Assembly (NCBI GenBank): GCA_003344405.1
Contig: NOWV01000177.1
Span: 98,766-162,765 of the forward strand
Reading direction: 5' to 3'
DNA from: Trichoplax sp. H2
Taxonomy: Eukaryota > Placozoa > Uniplacotomia > Trichoplacea
DNA length: 64,000 nt
Every line of letters begins with the position of its first letter. Position 1 is the stretch's first letter. The position numbers were made by a program, and so were the translations under genes. The notes below the pieces were generated by a model, which was not told the DNA's origin, did not search any database, and saw only the letters and a list, made by a program, of their open reading frames with translations. Of this stretch, positions 1 to 13,100 are shown one piece after another.

Positions 1-2044
1 TGGCGATGTACAGTCCATAGCTATGATGAATTTTAATTGGATTGATTGAATGCAAGGGCACAAGTCATTAGATACGGGCTTTAATTTGTGTCCATGCTTT
101 GCACATCAAGTTTACGTCAATACCTTTATTGTTTTATCATCAGATGCAGTTAGTAAGGACTGACCATCATTTGAAAAATCGACACATCTGACAGTCCCAG
201 TATGAGCTTTAAACACAGTTGATTCCCCTTTTCTATGAATGTTTCAAAGAGATAAGAGTGCTGTTAGTAATGCTTAGCGAATATCAGCTAGGTGATGTAA
301 TCTATAGATTATCAAGGCAGGTTTGCACTGATGAAATAAGTTTCTTACACGCTGGGTATCCACAAGCGGACAGTTTTATCTCGAGAAGCAGACGCAACTA
401 AATGGCCTGACGGGGAAAATTGAACGTGCATAACAGCGTCCTGTTAAAAGAATAAGTCGAGAATTTATTCAATATTTGGATTGTATTTGTATCAAAGTAT
501 ACTACCGATTTACCTTGTGACCAATGAATCGGTATGCTCTGGTATGTGCCTTGAAATTCCATATCATTAGACTTGAGTCCATCGAGCCGGTTGCTATTAT
601 CAGGTAAATTATTTTCAATAGAATAGATCAGTAAACACTAGCAAGGAACTTCAGTTTCCTCTAGGAATAAGATCTACAGTCGATTTACGTTTACTGCTAT
701 GCCAAGTCTTTTAATATTAGAGCATATCTAAGCAAGTGGAATCTATTTGAGTATGTATTTACGATTCAATAGTAATTTTTAGCATATGCATTTGTAGGAC
801 GATCTTATTTATAATATATATGTCGTATAAAAGTATTATAGCAATCAAGCCGTACTTTCTAAACAGAAACTTAAGTTACACTCATTTAAGCTAGAATTTT
901 GAAACTAATATCTATCTATGGTAATTTCTTGACTATCGATTTCAATCTCATGTACAGTGATCGAGTCTACGCGTACATCCTTTTAACTTTGCAAAATTAT
1001 AGTATAAAGGATAAAAGATAATTAACCGGTGGATGAGACTTGAGTAAACATTGAGCACATCTACAGTTTGCAAAAAGTACTGTGGAAAGCCTAGGATACT
1101 GATATACATAATCTGATCGTCATACTGTGTTGCTCAGATAGTTGATCAATGGCATATCAATACCAGTGCATCCAGGACAATCTACTATTTGGATATTATT
1201 AAGCAAAGCATTGGGAATATCGATGATCAACATTGTAAACATTCTACAGCTTGCAAAAAGTACTGTGGAAAGCCTAGGACACTCATATACATAATCTGAT
1301 CGTCATACTATGTTGCTCAGATAGTTGATTAATGGCATATCAATAACAGTGCATCAAGGACAATCTACCATTTGGATATTATTAAGCAAAGCATTAGGAA
1401 TATCGATGATGAACACTGTTTCCGATGATCTAATACAGTAAATCATTGACTGTATACTTTATGAACGAAGAGTTTGACTACTCCTATTCAAGTATTCACT
1501 AGACTAGGCTATACTGTATTTGGTATACGATTGTACTGAAGCTTCACCACTGACTCCATTGTCAGAAATAAGTATCGATTTGTCTACTCGATATTGCGTT
1601 AGTTCGATTGATAAGGCAGAACGATAGTTGGACTTACCAAGTTGCTTCATATTTGGATTAAAATCGATGCAAGTTACGGTATCTCGATGGCCCTTGAAAT
1701 GGCGCTCCAACGTGGGATCCTCCTACGTGTTGATATAAACATTGATTTCAATTGATCAAAGTATGAACAATGTGTCGATTGAAATCAATCATTTCTGTTG
1801 ATACTATAGGTGGTTGTAAAGAGAATCACTTGCATCCTCTGTATACTAATAGCAGTAAGGAAAATGTACAAAATGATGTCTGATTTTATCTATCTAGTTG
1901 GAGAGAGGCAACCCTGACCCATTGTCCATGCCTACGTTTTGAAAGACGATTGATGCTGATCTGCTACCATTCTCATGATCTATGTCATGGAATCAATCAT
2001 CATCATCATCATCGCTATAAAAAATACCTTACCAATGCTGTCAT
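1..2044 (-). CDS. POC1: POC1-type centriolar WD40 protein, 5' part (cut by window edge)
   Basis: Spliced gene running right to left. Coding exons: 2033-2044 (ATG at 2044), 1638-1722, 514-593, 349-440, 124-232 and 1-20, then off the window. Phases join without a break and give 132 residues. The N-terminus contains [16 protein letters not shown] and then complete WD40 repeats, with blocks such as [18 protein letters not shown] and [11 protein letters not shown]. Order and wording follow animal POC1A/POC1B, WD40 propeller proteins of the centriole wall needed for centriole stability and ciliogenesis. The C-terminal POC1 motif lies outside the window. The donor at 123 (gtattg) is weak, but it is the only one that restores KLWTVHR. 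The first coding exon has only 12 nt, and the start rests on it. Intron 2 (594-1637) holds a 183-bp tandem duplication. Identity is strong from sequence; function is family knowledge. Confidence 0.9.
1061..1416. repeat. Two-copy tandem repeat of 183 bp in POC1 intron 2
   Basis: Copy 1 starts at 1061 (ctacagtttgcaaaaag) and copy 2 at 1244 (ctacagcttgcaaaaag). They agree over nearly the whole unit with scattered substitutions, so the duplication is fairly recent. It lies wholly inside an intron and has no convincing open frame. Confidence 0.85.
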
Positions 2045-4587
2045 GACTTTAGGAATAGAATCAATGGTTTGCTAGTCGATAATGGATGAATCTTGATGGA
2101 AATGGACCAGCTAATGGCGGATGATTGAGCTAGTCGATTGCGTTCTTCAAGTGGTGTTGGCTACGGTCGTAAGGGATGAGGGTAGGGTATCCTTCAACAG
2201 GTGGTAGTCAAGGTGATGATGTCAATCGAGGGTGTTGACTTGAAAGCGAGATGACCGCAGTCCGTTGTGTCATGTGTGTCGTGTGTGAAAGGTTCGGTTA
2301 GGGTGAAAGACAAGACAAGTTTGAAAGATCGTTGGAGTGAAGTTCAAGCCGTTTGCTTGTGGTCAGTGTATCAGAACTCTGTCTATTTCAGTACTGTTGC
2401 ATACACGACAATTCCAATCTAGAGGCCAGAGCAGGAGATTATTATTTTTTGGCGCGGACATACAAGAGAGAAAATTTAAAATTTTTCACCCACCCTACAG
2501 TACAGTGTACATTACGGTGTATTGTACTGTACTGTACTGTATTATTTTAAGTGTTCATGCAGAACTACAGTACTGTACACAGTGTACAGTACTGTAGTAA
2601 TACGAACGAACTACAGTACGCACTCTCTTTCTCCTCCATCGAATACTGTACTGTACAGTACACTACAGTATACACTGTACTGTACAGTACGGTATACTAA
2701 GTACTGTACTGAGCCCACTCAGTACGGTGTGTACTGTAGTAATATAAACGAACTACGCACTCTCTTTCTACTCCATTGAATACTGTACAGTGTACAGTAC
2801 AGTACAGGCTAGGTACTGTACACTGTATACTGTAGAATGTTCCAAGTCCATGACTATACTGTAATACTGTCGAATTGTAGTACTGTAAGTACTGTACTGT
2901 ATAGTATTGTAGTCAACGATGCAGTCTTTTGACTACTGGACGATGAGAGACATTGGAACCAATACGATCCAGCAAGCCAGCGCTAGATGAGGCTGATAGC
3001 TATGGTTACCAGCACGCACGCAATCCAAAATTCTCTTCATGTTTTCCTCTATGCAATTCAATTAATTCTAGTAGAATTGGATATGATTTACATGAGATCT
3101 ATCTGGATTGAATCAAAGTACAGCTAGCGTTGGATCTCCAGCAGACTTGAACAGGTTAGACTAGGTATCACTGCCTTCAATGATAATGATGCATTCAATC
3201 AGTCCACAGATCGTCTTTCGTTTTACCTTAGCTCGAACGAATGGAAGCGTAGTGTACAAATATTGGACACAGGTTCGCTATTTAAATGAAATAGGAAGGA
3301 ATCAAAATAAGAATGAGTGAACAGTTAAATCAATAAGGACAAACAGACTCATATCACTTAGTATGCAAATTATCAATCAATTGCTGTGATGATGTAATGC
3401 TAGCATGGCGGTACGTCTTGTACAGTTGTATATTCAGAGTGCCACCATCAATGATATACTGTACGTACACTAGACACTAAGTTGCAGAGAAGTCAATTTT
3501 TCTTCAAGTTTTAATGAATAACAAGTCATACAGCTGTTACCATGTTCTGATATCGAATAATGGCCCTATGCTATTGACATTTTCGTGATGCTAATGAGTT
3601 GATTCAATTTTTTAGGCAGGTTATTGCGCAGGTAGACAACGAGACTTTCTTCAAGTGAATATCCACTAAAGGATACGAATGCAGCTTGTCTCAATCTCTT
3701 GACTTATTCATTTGGATCAACTCTCTTTGACGTAGTGCATCCATGGCACAAAACTCGGACAACCCCTCGAATGATGAAAATGTTTGTTCAATCGCATTTC
3801 ATTGAATGGATAACTTTACTCTCTAGCTAGTAATGACAATCCAAAATATTAGGATTAGGCTTACGTTACCTTGTGAACCTTACATAAAAGCAGTATCGGG
3901 ATACAACCATTGCATTTACTTTCTCAAATTTGTCCATTCAATGGATTAATTTATCATTTTCGATTGCAATCTTTGCACATACAATCTCTTAGTGAGCCTG
4001 ATAGTATAATATGGTCTTAACTTATCTTATCTACAATCAATCTTAACTATTTTCATTTTATCCTTATATCCCGAGTAACTATACTTTACGTAAGCGTAGC
4101 CGTCTGTCTTACCTTATTTTATCAACAGGAAAGTCCTAACTTTTTCCTTTTTACATGCGCCCTCAACAAATGCAATCTTTGCAGACATAATGCGATAGTT
4201 AGCTAGATGTTGTGGTCTGATTGACCAAAAGCGAACGCCTAATCTTTTCCCCTTGATTTAGGAGTATTATGTCGTCTTACAATTGCCTGATTCCGCCGTG
4301 GCTGGTGATACCTTACGCGTCTCTGTATGCTATTAAAACTGAATATTTAGCGTGTTCAATTATTTTTAGTAGTTGATGATAATATCAAAAAAGTCATTTT
4401 GTAATTTTCATCCTATGATACTTTACCATCCACCCTTTCTTTAATTCGACTAGCTACTATGAATACTGTCTCATCGATAATATCAACGGTATTGGTTAAG
4501 GAAAAAGCAATGATTTGCTAAGGATCAATTACTGTGCTATCTATTTATGAATAGGGTATCCAAACTAGCCAGCCTACACTACAACAC
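2045..4587. other. Intergenic region between POC1 (-) and an unrecognised gene (+)
   Basis: The two flanking genes diverge from here, so this stretch should hold both promoters. I see no clear TATA box or coding exon. The main landmark is the palindromic TACTGTAC-rich array at 2493-2911. The ORFs over 60 codons within 2337-2779 come from that array and are not gene-like. Confidence 0.5.
2493..2911. repeat. Palindromic TACTGTAC / GTACAGTA array
   Basis: About 420 bp made largely of overlapping tactgtac, gtacagta and cagtgtac words, which are near-reverse complements of each other and could fold into many hairpins. A longer unit containing cgaactac, gcactctctttct and ctcca recurs at about 2590-2645 and 2735-2785, roughly 145 bp apart, so part of the array grew by duplication. 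It lies 450-870 bp upstream of the POC1 start codon. Confidence 0.8.
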
Positions 4588-5985
4588 ATGTCTAACCTGT
4601 ACGTTGGAGAATATAAAAGTAAGTATCCTCAAACATGCTTTTTAGGAATTGCTTAGCCAAACTCGTAATACAATATTTTTATACACTTGGTTAACAAACA
4701 TGATATCAATGTGATAAGCTACTGCCTTACCTTTAGTACTTACTACTATTTTAGACTTGACTTATAAATATCGTTAAATTAAATCATCTATTTTAATGTA
4801 CAAGCATATACTTTTATATCCAAACTAATATGCATAGTTACACTCTTTGAATATTCTGCACTATTATTAGATTCTACAGGTACCAATTTAATATTCGAAC
4901 AAGATCAATGTAAGTATTCATTGTAATTTCGTTATCATGACAATTTCATGCTTTGAAAATGAATATTTAATCCAAATTTCAAATGGTAACTTAGATGACA
5001 AACAGCATCGCCACATATCTACTACAGCCAAAATACTTCATGCAACAGAGGCCGTTTTGAAGCCAAAGTCAGACAGTAAGTGCATCCTATGGCCGATAAT
5101 GATAATACACGTATTGACTTGTCAATCATATAATCATCCTTTACCGATCTTAACATTTGTGATGCTATGTGATTTTAATACAGTTAAGGTTACAGAAAAA
5201 AATAATCCGGAAGAAACGTAATTGGGTTAGGGATACAATACAACTTCTAGCTTTAAACATGCCGTATATAAATGATTGTATATTTTTTTAAATGTAAAAG
5301 TGTTAATGATTCCGTTTTGAGTGGAGCTAATTGTATAAATGATTGCTATCTTCATGCACTGCAGTGCTGTATCGATATTATAACTACACTTTATATCATA
5401 AAGTTTTTAATTTTTCCTTCGATATTAAAAATATGTAACATATACCTGCTACAGTATATCGACAGCGAATTACGGTGACTTGCCAAATTGTGACTAGGTA
5501 GTATTATCAAGAAGATCTTAGAAATGATGGTAACAGATTCAATTAATACCAATATCAAAGTAACAGGCCATCCAGTAAGTTTATTATAATTGTCTTATGC
5601 TGCCTTGTTACCTTTCTGCTGATGAAATAAGAATTATATATCAAATTTCACTTAGATAGGGATAGCAAATTATAAATGTTATCACTAGTAATTCGTATCG
5701 AATCATAGTTATGCACAGTCAGTATCTGAAAAATATCATCATAAAATGTTATAACGAAATGTAAAAAGCGTTATTGATTAAGTAATTTTTTTGCCAATAC
5801 ATGAACTGATTGATCTTTAGCCATGTATTAGAATCACTGAGAGTGCAAAAATATTGCATATTTTAAAGCCCAATGAATCGTTAAAACGATTACCAGTTTT
5901 CAATATGAGGCCGTTAGAGCGAAAATCCTCAAATATAAATGTCTATTGCAAAGTTCTGTATGATAATCATCATTTAGATAAATAA
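4588..5985 (+). CDS. Unrecognised five-exon gene, 116 residues
   Basis: Exons: 4588-4618 (ATG at 4588), 4880-4909, 5028-5075, 5498-5574 and 5821-5985 (TAA at 5983). All donors are gtaagt, all acceptors end in ag, and the five phases agree; that is hard to get by chance. The protein begins MSNLYVGEYK, has the related pieces SKILHATEAVLKP and AKILHILKPNES, and ends NVYCKVLYDNHHLDK. There is no signal peptide or membrane segment. I do not recognise a family. The repeated KILH block hints at an internal repeat. Exon 3 could instead start earlier, at 4993 after ttag, in the same phase. Upstream exons cannot be excluded. The stop lies 41 nt from the convergent AMT gene. Confidence 0.6.
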
Positions 5986-5986
5986 A
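5981..5986 (+). terminator. AATAAA overlapping the stop codon
   Basis: An AATAAA hexamer overlaps the TAA stop of the five-exon gene. It could be its polyadenylation signal; if so, the 3' UTR reaches into the convergent ammonium transporter gene. Hexamer seen; use inferred. Confidence 0.35.
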
Positions 5987-6026
5987 TTAATTTCTGATAT
6001 TGAATATAAAGAGGGCAAATTCGAAA

Positions 6027-9000
6027 TTAATTTTGAGATTTTACTACTCGAGCTTCATTGTCTTCGTTATCGCTTGGCAAAAGCATGAGCACTGAGGTGT
6101 CCATTTCGACGTCGCTTTCTATACCCCAGCCGGAGCCGTAGCTAATTCTGGGGTAAGCTGGCTCTCCGTGGATTGGTACATCCAAACCTACTCGTGATAA
6201 AATCACAAAATGTATATATCAATAAATAGACGATAGCATGTGCTATCGATAATTATCCGATACTTTGATTACTAATTATATATTAATATACAACTATCGT
6301 GACATTACTAACACAATATATTCAACTCAGTCCTACTATATAAATGGCAACTGTACTTTAACCACATCGATCACATGCAAATTTGACTAATTTTTTAAAA
6401 TAGTTTAAGCAGCCTAAACTAATCGTTTGATTATATGCATAACTGGTGAACTACACTATCAAAACACTTACTAAACTAGCATGACTTTCAGTTGTCGTTC
6501 GGCTTTTAATAGGGTATAATAGGGATAAACAAGAAGTATAATAGCATAAAAACGGTGAATAACATATCTTTACCTTTAATTTCTATCTCTTCGCTAACAC
6601 GTAAATAACCCGTCTTTTTCAAGATTAAAAACATCAATCCAGATGTTGCTGAGGTCCATGTGAGGATAGCAAGTAATCCTAACATGTTCCAACCAAATTG
6701 TAACCATGACGTTTTATCCATATGTCTATAAAATAGGCCAGTTTTAAAGTTGAATAAAGACTGAGCGATCATTCCCCATATTCCAGCATTTAAGTGAACT
6801 AAAAATATTAAACGTTGGTTTTATAATCCATTTCCATATTTTACAATTGTCAAGAAATCGAGAAATTTGCATATAATAGTTTGTTAAATAGCATAATTTC
6901 ATTCACAGTACTGAAGGTTTCAGACTTTCAATAAAATTATCTGTATTTAAATACTCCTACTATAGATAGCCGTAAAAGCTTACCTGAGATAGCATCCAAA
7001 GGATCGTCAATCCGAAATTTTAATATTGCCCAACTCCAAACCATAAATGTTAGTCCAGCAATTGCTCCGATGAGTAGAGCGGCCCATGGATAGATGCTAT
7101 TACATGATGCACAGACAGATGCCTAAATGAAGTGCACATTAACATTATTTAATTTTTCATCAGCTCTTTGATCAGATTCAATCTATCCTAAGTGAAGATC
7201 TAAATTTATCTAGGTATTAGATCCTAATGAACAAGAGTACATAGATTAAAAATTTCGATCGATTACTCTATGCTTGTAATTTAGTCATAAAATAGCTAAA
7301 TATGCAATCTAGCAAAACATTTAGCTCGCGATTCTGACTTACAATCCCTGTTATAAGTCCATTGATACAAGTTAGCAAACTCCAATGGTTCGATAGTTTT
7401 GGATGGAGTCGCTTAGTGAATAAAGCAACAATGGCGCCACCAGAACCAGCTAATATAGAATTGATACCAATCAGTGCAATTTTAGGAGCGTCAAGAGAGC
7501 CATTTACGCGAAAGTAAGAGCTAACATTGAAAGTTATCAATCCAAAAGCCAGAATAAACCCACCCAGAGCAACAAACTATAGTATTCAAAAAGGTGAATG
7601 GATAAATAATTCGTGATATAATTACTTTTATATCGCTATATTTATATGAAGTATCATCGATTTCTCCTATGGATCTATCCGACACTGAAAAGATTAACTC
7701 CCAAAACATAAGCTAGATAAATCATTATAGCGCTATTAGTTCCTAAAGATAGCAACTAGATTAGAAATTATTTATAAACATAGAAAGAATCATTATTAAG
7801 ACTAACTGGAACAGTATGGCCAGGCAAATTTTTAGGATTGCCATTTTTATCGAATCGCCCAAGTCGTGGACCCAGAAATAGAGCTCCAATTAAAGCGCAC
7901 ATACCTCCAACTCCATGTATTAAAGAGCTGCCAGAAAAATCCTTCGTGATAATCGTTAGATTCAAAAGAAGAATGGTTATAGTAAATTTGTTTGCATATA
8001 ATGTAATAAATAATAAATTATTACAGTAAGTTTCATTAATTTGTAGTCTAACCTGGTAACTTGCTCCAGGTACGCCAATCATAAGCCATCCATGAGGATC
8101 CCATGCCCAGTGTGAAGCAATTGGATAGATGAAAGCTATACGACAAATAGATAATCCTTTTAAAGACGGTTGTAGTATTTCTCTACTTTAGAATTTTATC
8201 CTCTTACTTTTACATTTCTTATTAGAAATATTGATGGCTATGGCAACATCAACATTAAAATAAATCATATCCAAAAAAACTGCAGCCATAGAACTTGCAC
8301 TTACAGGTAATAACAGCAGAATAGACTAGATAAGATGTAAATTTAATTCTTTCAGCAACAGCTCCACTGACAATACTAGCTGCAGTAGCTGCATAAACGT
8401 AATTACACCACCAAAAAGAATAGCCGGGCCCGGGTAAATTAATGAGTAGGAAGTATTTTGTGCCAATAAATGTGTTACCATCTCCAAAAGCGAACGCGTA
8501 ACCAACAGCCCAATATGAGATAGCTCCGATAACTACGTTAAAATTGATAGTTTGGTATAGTTATAACCAATAAAATCTCATATCTATTTTCTACTTACGC
8601 ATATCCACTACATTCTTAATAAGAATATTGGTTGTATTCTTAGATCGAACGGAACCAGCTTCTAAGAAGGCAAATCCCGTTTGCATAACTATTGAGTAAG
8701 GAAAAGAACGGTTATCGCAAAATGCTCATCCTTAACGTTGAACGTAATATTTTAGTCTATTCCAGGAACACTCAATTATGTATATTTAAAGGTCAGAAAA
8801 GCAGTTTTTAAGTTGCAATGAAAGTTTATGTATTCTTAATATTACGATACGCTGAATAAGTATATAGTTGTAGACATAGAAGTGTATCTTGAGCGTATAT
8901 TGATGACTTCAATATCACGATCGTATATGTATGTAAGTTTTCGGTTTCAAGCATACCTTAAAGCCTATTTTTCTCATATAGTTCGCAATCACAATAAATG

Positions 9001-10194
9001 AGTGATTGATTAAGTATGGATACACAAATTAATTGAGTAGAAATTTAAATACAGTCTCTGTTATCCCCAAAATAGCCGTGTCATATGTAATGCACCATAC
9101 TGCAGAAAATTGTTTAGCAATTCAATTTATCTGTCTATTTTCTGTCTGTTTAAATTTTACCTATCCATCTACATATGAATTCATATCAATCTATTTCCTC
9201 TTATTTAACTATATAACGCATTCTTTGCAATGATCTACATATATAGATACATACAGTTCCGTGCATTTATTTACATTCATGCTTAATTATCTCTCAAGCT
9301 TCATCTAGGAGTATTTATCATTTTATATTCGTATATCTAGTCAGCTACTTCATTTATCTTCAGGGATATAATATAGTTTGACGATAAAGTGTAAATAAGA
9401 AAATTCTAACAAGTCAATTAAGTTCAAGTAAAAAGGTATATTAATTTTCACAGATGGTTTTAAAATCTGTACTATCCGATCTGTTTTTAACGATATGACA
9501 CGACAATATGGTGTAAAACAGGATAAAATCTTGGCGGTAAGAATGAAATAAAGAAGGCTTTACGTAAATGATATTTGATTAAAAAAACGTTTTTCAGTCT
9601 GCCTAGTCCATCTATTCGTATTTTGTATTTTCTTATTTATATTAACATCTAGTTTAATATGAAATATAGTTGAGCTAAACATGCCAACTAACATTAAATA
9701 TATATATATGCAGATATGAAATCAAATAAGTGTAGAACAGATTTAAGGGAAAAATTAAAATCAGCCTGGCGGCGTCCATCAATTCAGTATTCCCTTGAGA
9801 ATACGCGTAGTCTTATGAAAACCTATAAAATACTATATAAATTAATGAAAAAAGCGGACCACATCCCTGTTGAAATACGTTAAATCGAATGTATCTGATT
9901 TTGAAGTTATATGTACTGATGTAAGGTGTTTGTATCACTTTCTTAAAAACCAGCAGCAAGATCGATATAATTCTATCTACAGTGTACGAACTAGTCAAAT
10001 GCATGCCATATGTTATTTCTATATATCAAAGTCAAAATAAGCTTTAAATATGTATTTCCTACTAACTTACAGAAAACGATAAGGCCAGTAACGATGTGAA
10101 AGATTCCTATTACATTATATTCTAGCGTATTTAATTGCCACGGATTCTTTGTCGATGTTACGTTGGAAGCGATCAATATCCCACTCGTTGACAT
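6027..10194 (-). CDS. AMT-type ammonium transporter, copy 1
   Basis: Nine exons: 10071-10194, 8599-8688, 8305-8532, 8053-8135, 7807-7941, 7343-7576, 6984-7122, 6574-6798, 6027-6187; 472 residues. Family marks in order: [13 protein letters not shown] and SKNTTNIL (residues 41-64), SGAVAERI, HWAWDPHGW, the signature DFSGSSLIHGVGG with pore histidine H184, IDDPLDAISVH with the second histidine H346, and a charged cytosolic tail. This is a multi-spanning plasma-membrane channel-like protein moving ammonium/ammonia, in the AMT (not Rh) branch of the superfamily. Sequence NVTS near the N-terminus could be glycosylated outside the cell. Odd point: the usual FGWYGFNPGS segment reads FGLITFNVSS, so the pore Trp is Leu and the next Gly is Thr. 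It is a tandem paralogue of the gene at 13788-20741. Intron 1 is about 1.4 kb. Confidence 0.93.
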
Positions 10195-13100
10195 CTTACA
10201 GTGGATTAAGGCTAGATATGGTTGCTCATCAATTTGTAAAATTAACGAATTGCTTAAGACTTAATCCGCTATACTTAAAGCTAAACTATCATATCACCGC
10301 CCTACAGTTAAATCGACTATCACGTTAATTTTAAATTGATAAACTAGAATAACGTAAAGAATTCAGAATCCACAAACTTTAATTCCCTTTGGATATACAT
10401 AATCAGTCGCAGATGATGATACAATCTTATTTAGAGCCGCTTCCATAAATATTAAAACAAATGCATGCAATGACTATATTCCAATGATCAGCAGTTGGTC
10501 TAGCCTAACCTATTTACTTTTTAATAGTAGAACAAAGCTAACCCAGCCGCCATTGTCATCTATTTTATCATCTTAAATCACATAATACAACTATTGATTT
10601 ATTATTTGTACAGAATTCAGCGGTTATTATATTGTTAACTTGATCAATACACTTTTGATTACAGATTTGGCCATGGTAACCAAGCACAAAGAACTCTCAT
10701 CGACTCTTTATATATACGCGAATTATATATTAGATGATTGGATTTATCAGCAGTCCTCCTTTCTTAATTAAATGTACTCTTAGGCTCTTTATTCTGTAAG
10801 CTTGAATAGTTGTGCTATTACTAAAGGTATTTAACTTCATAAATTAATTACTGAAAGTACTTATTGCAGTAAACTACAAGTGTATCCATTCAATCGATAT
10901 TATCTTCATGCGTTACTTCAAACAGTAAGCAATTGGAAAGACCTTCGCCCTCCATATACTGTAATATTAGATTGCTAAGCCTTTATTTACATCATTCATT
11001 TACTGTATCCAGAAACGTGTATTGTAAGATTTTAAACAATTACTGACAGAATTTAAATAACTTAGTTCTATAATATTTGAGATAGTTATTAAAAGCCATT
11101 TGCTAGGTGTGAATGAAGCATGTATGTTAATAAAAATAAATAGTAACCGTATAGAAGTAAGATATCTATTTCTCCTCTATAATAAAAATTCGAAGGTCAG
11201 ATTATGGATCTCCACGTACAGATATTAGCGATGATAATTATGATGATTTATTATTATTATTTTTATACACTTTTACTGCCATTCCGGTAGTTGCAAGTAG
11301 ATTTGGCGTTAATATCTTCGTCTACCTATGGTATTATAGGTAATTGTCTTGATGTCGTTAATTATAAAGGTATGGAGTAGAACATTAGCTATCTGTTAAT
11401 CCATCCCATCAGTTAATTATCGTAGCACTTACTTCCTTTCCATTTTGACTATACACTATTGGCTTGTTTCATAATAATATTAATATCTGTTTGTGTAAAT
11501 AAATCCGTTGACTGATTGAACTGAATTGCAGTACGACATTATTTCTCATTTTATACTATCGGCTTATCTTATAAGGAACTTGATCATCTTATTAGCAATA
11601 GAATCTTAATTCATTTTTTTTGTCGACTACATATTAAATTATGTACTGCGAATGCTCTGTCTTTGATAAATTAGATTTCCTGCTATACTACCTCGTAATA
11701 ATTTTCCTAATTCTTTCAATTTCATTGTCTGTAATAGAATTATGAGATCAAGATACCTGCTGATCATCCTGTCAGGTCATTGCTGTTGGATCATACTTTC
11801 TAGTAATGATTTCCATCATCAGTTTATTTCACAACATACACGTCTGTCACAACCGAGATTGCAGCACAAAAATTAGCGGGATTTTTCCTCTAAAGCAATC
11901 TTAACTATCTAAGCAACTAACAGTAAGCACACTTTAATCTACCAATTCTAGATTTGAGTTTTAGACGATAAAATGCTCAAGTTAAGAATCAAAACTTTAT
12001 TTTAAATGCTATTTATTAAGTGGCCGATTAAGCTCGCAACTTGCAATCTTCCACTAAATACTGATGACCATCTATTATCGACTAACTTATCAACTCTCTC
12101 AATTAAGAACTTTGAGGCTTTTATATAAGCTCACAAACTTCGTTGGTGCAAAACAATAATAAATTTATAGCCAAATCTACATGCTGAATATAGTAAGAAT
12201 TGCAGCACACTTTCAATCACATCTAATAGTAGTTAATTAATGGCTAGGTGTTAATATATGATTCATTACTCACCAAAGTTATATCATTGATGACGCAATA
12301 ATTAATTAATTGTCTCAGTGCCGTGCTGTAGATTTTTACTAATCTAAGAAATAATAATTAATCTTGAGATTTTACTGTTTATTTAAAATTTAAACTTTTT
12401 CCAAGGATCCATACTCGATCTTTGGTAGTAATTCAAAAATTGGCATTTTTAAGATTATTGAGTTACCGTTAATTTCAAACTGTTCAGAAGCGGATAAAAA
12501 GACGTCCATAGAATATTATAATATTAAATTCAGTATCAGATGGGATCTGTCTTATTATATTTTGATTACACATCGCTAGCTAGCTGTGAGGCAAAATTGA
12601 CTACTGTACTGGCCATGGAATACTGACCAATCAACTTATTTCTCATAAACGGTTTTGTTTATTTGGTTCAAATATTGAAGTAATTTCTTTGTAGAATTAC
12701 TAGAATTGATGCATAATGAAATATGACACGGATAAATAGCTCAAAAGCGATGATCTCGTAATTGGTTTATTGCTAAAATTAAATATAAGCTCTTTAAAGC
12801 ATTATCGATAAAGATGGAATATTTTAATTGGTAGTAATGATAGTTAGCCGCTCTACAACTTATTAGTTGTACAAAAGTGGCAACGCATCTAGAGTTGCTA
12901 ATTGTTACAAGATGTTTTACTGCAGAAACGACTAAAAATGTAAGAAATAATGGTTTAATTAAATATTTACCATCTACCATATATCATCGATAATTTCTTT
13001 ACCAATAAATATTTAGACTAGTATTTAAATCTAATATTTATCTACCTAACTGTAGGAACGAATGAAAGTGTAAGAGTAATGGTTTAATTGAATATACCAT

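Noticed and set aside
2337-2779. Overlapping ORFs rich in Tyr, Cys and Val
   Set aside because: They are direct translations of the TACTGTAC repeat array.
4937-5075. Longer version of exon 3 of the five-exon gene, using the ATG at 4937
   Set aside because: The frame matches, but the acceptor at 5027 has the better pyrimidine context and joins the upstream exons. The longer form is kept only as an alternative.
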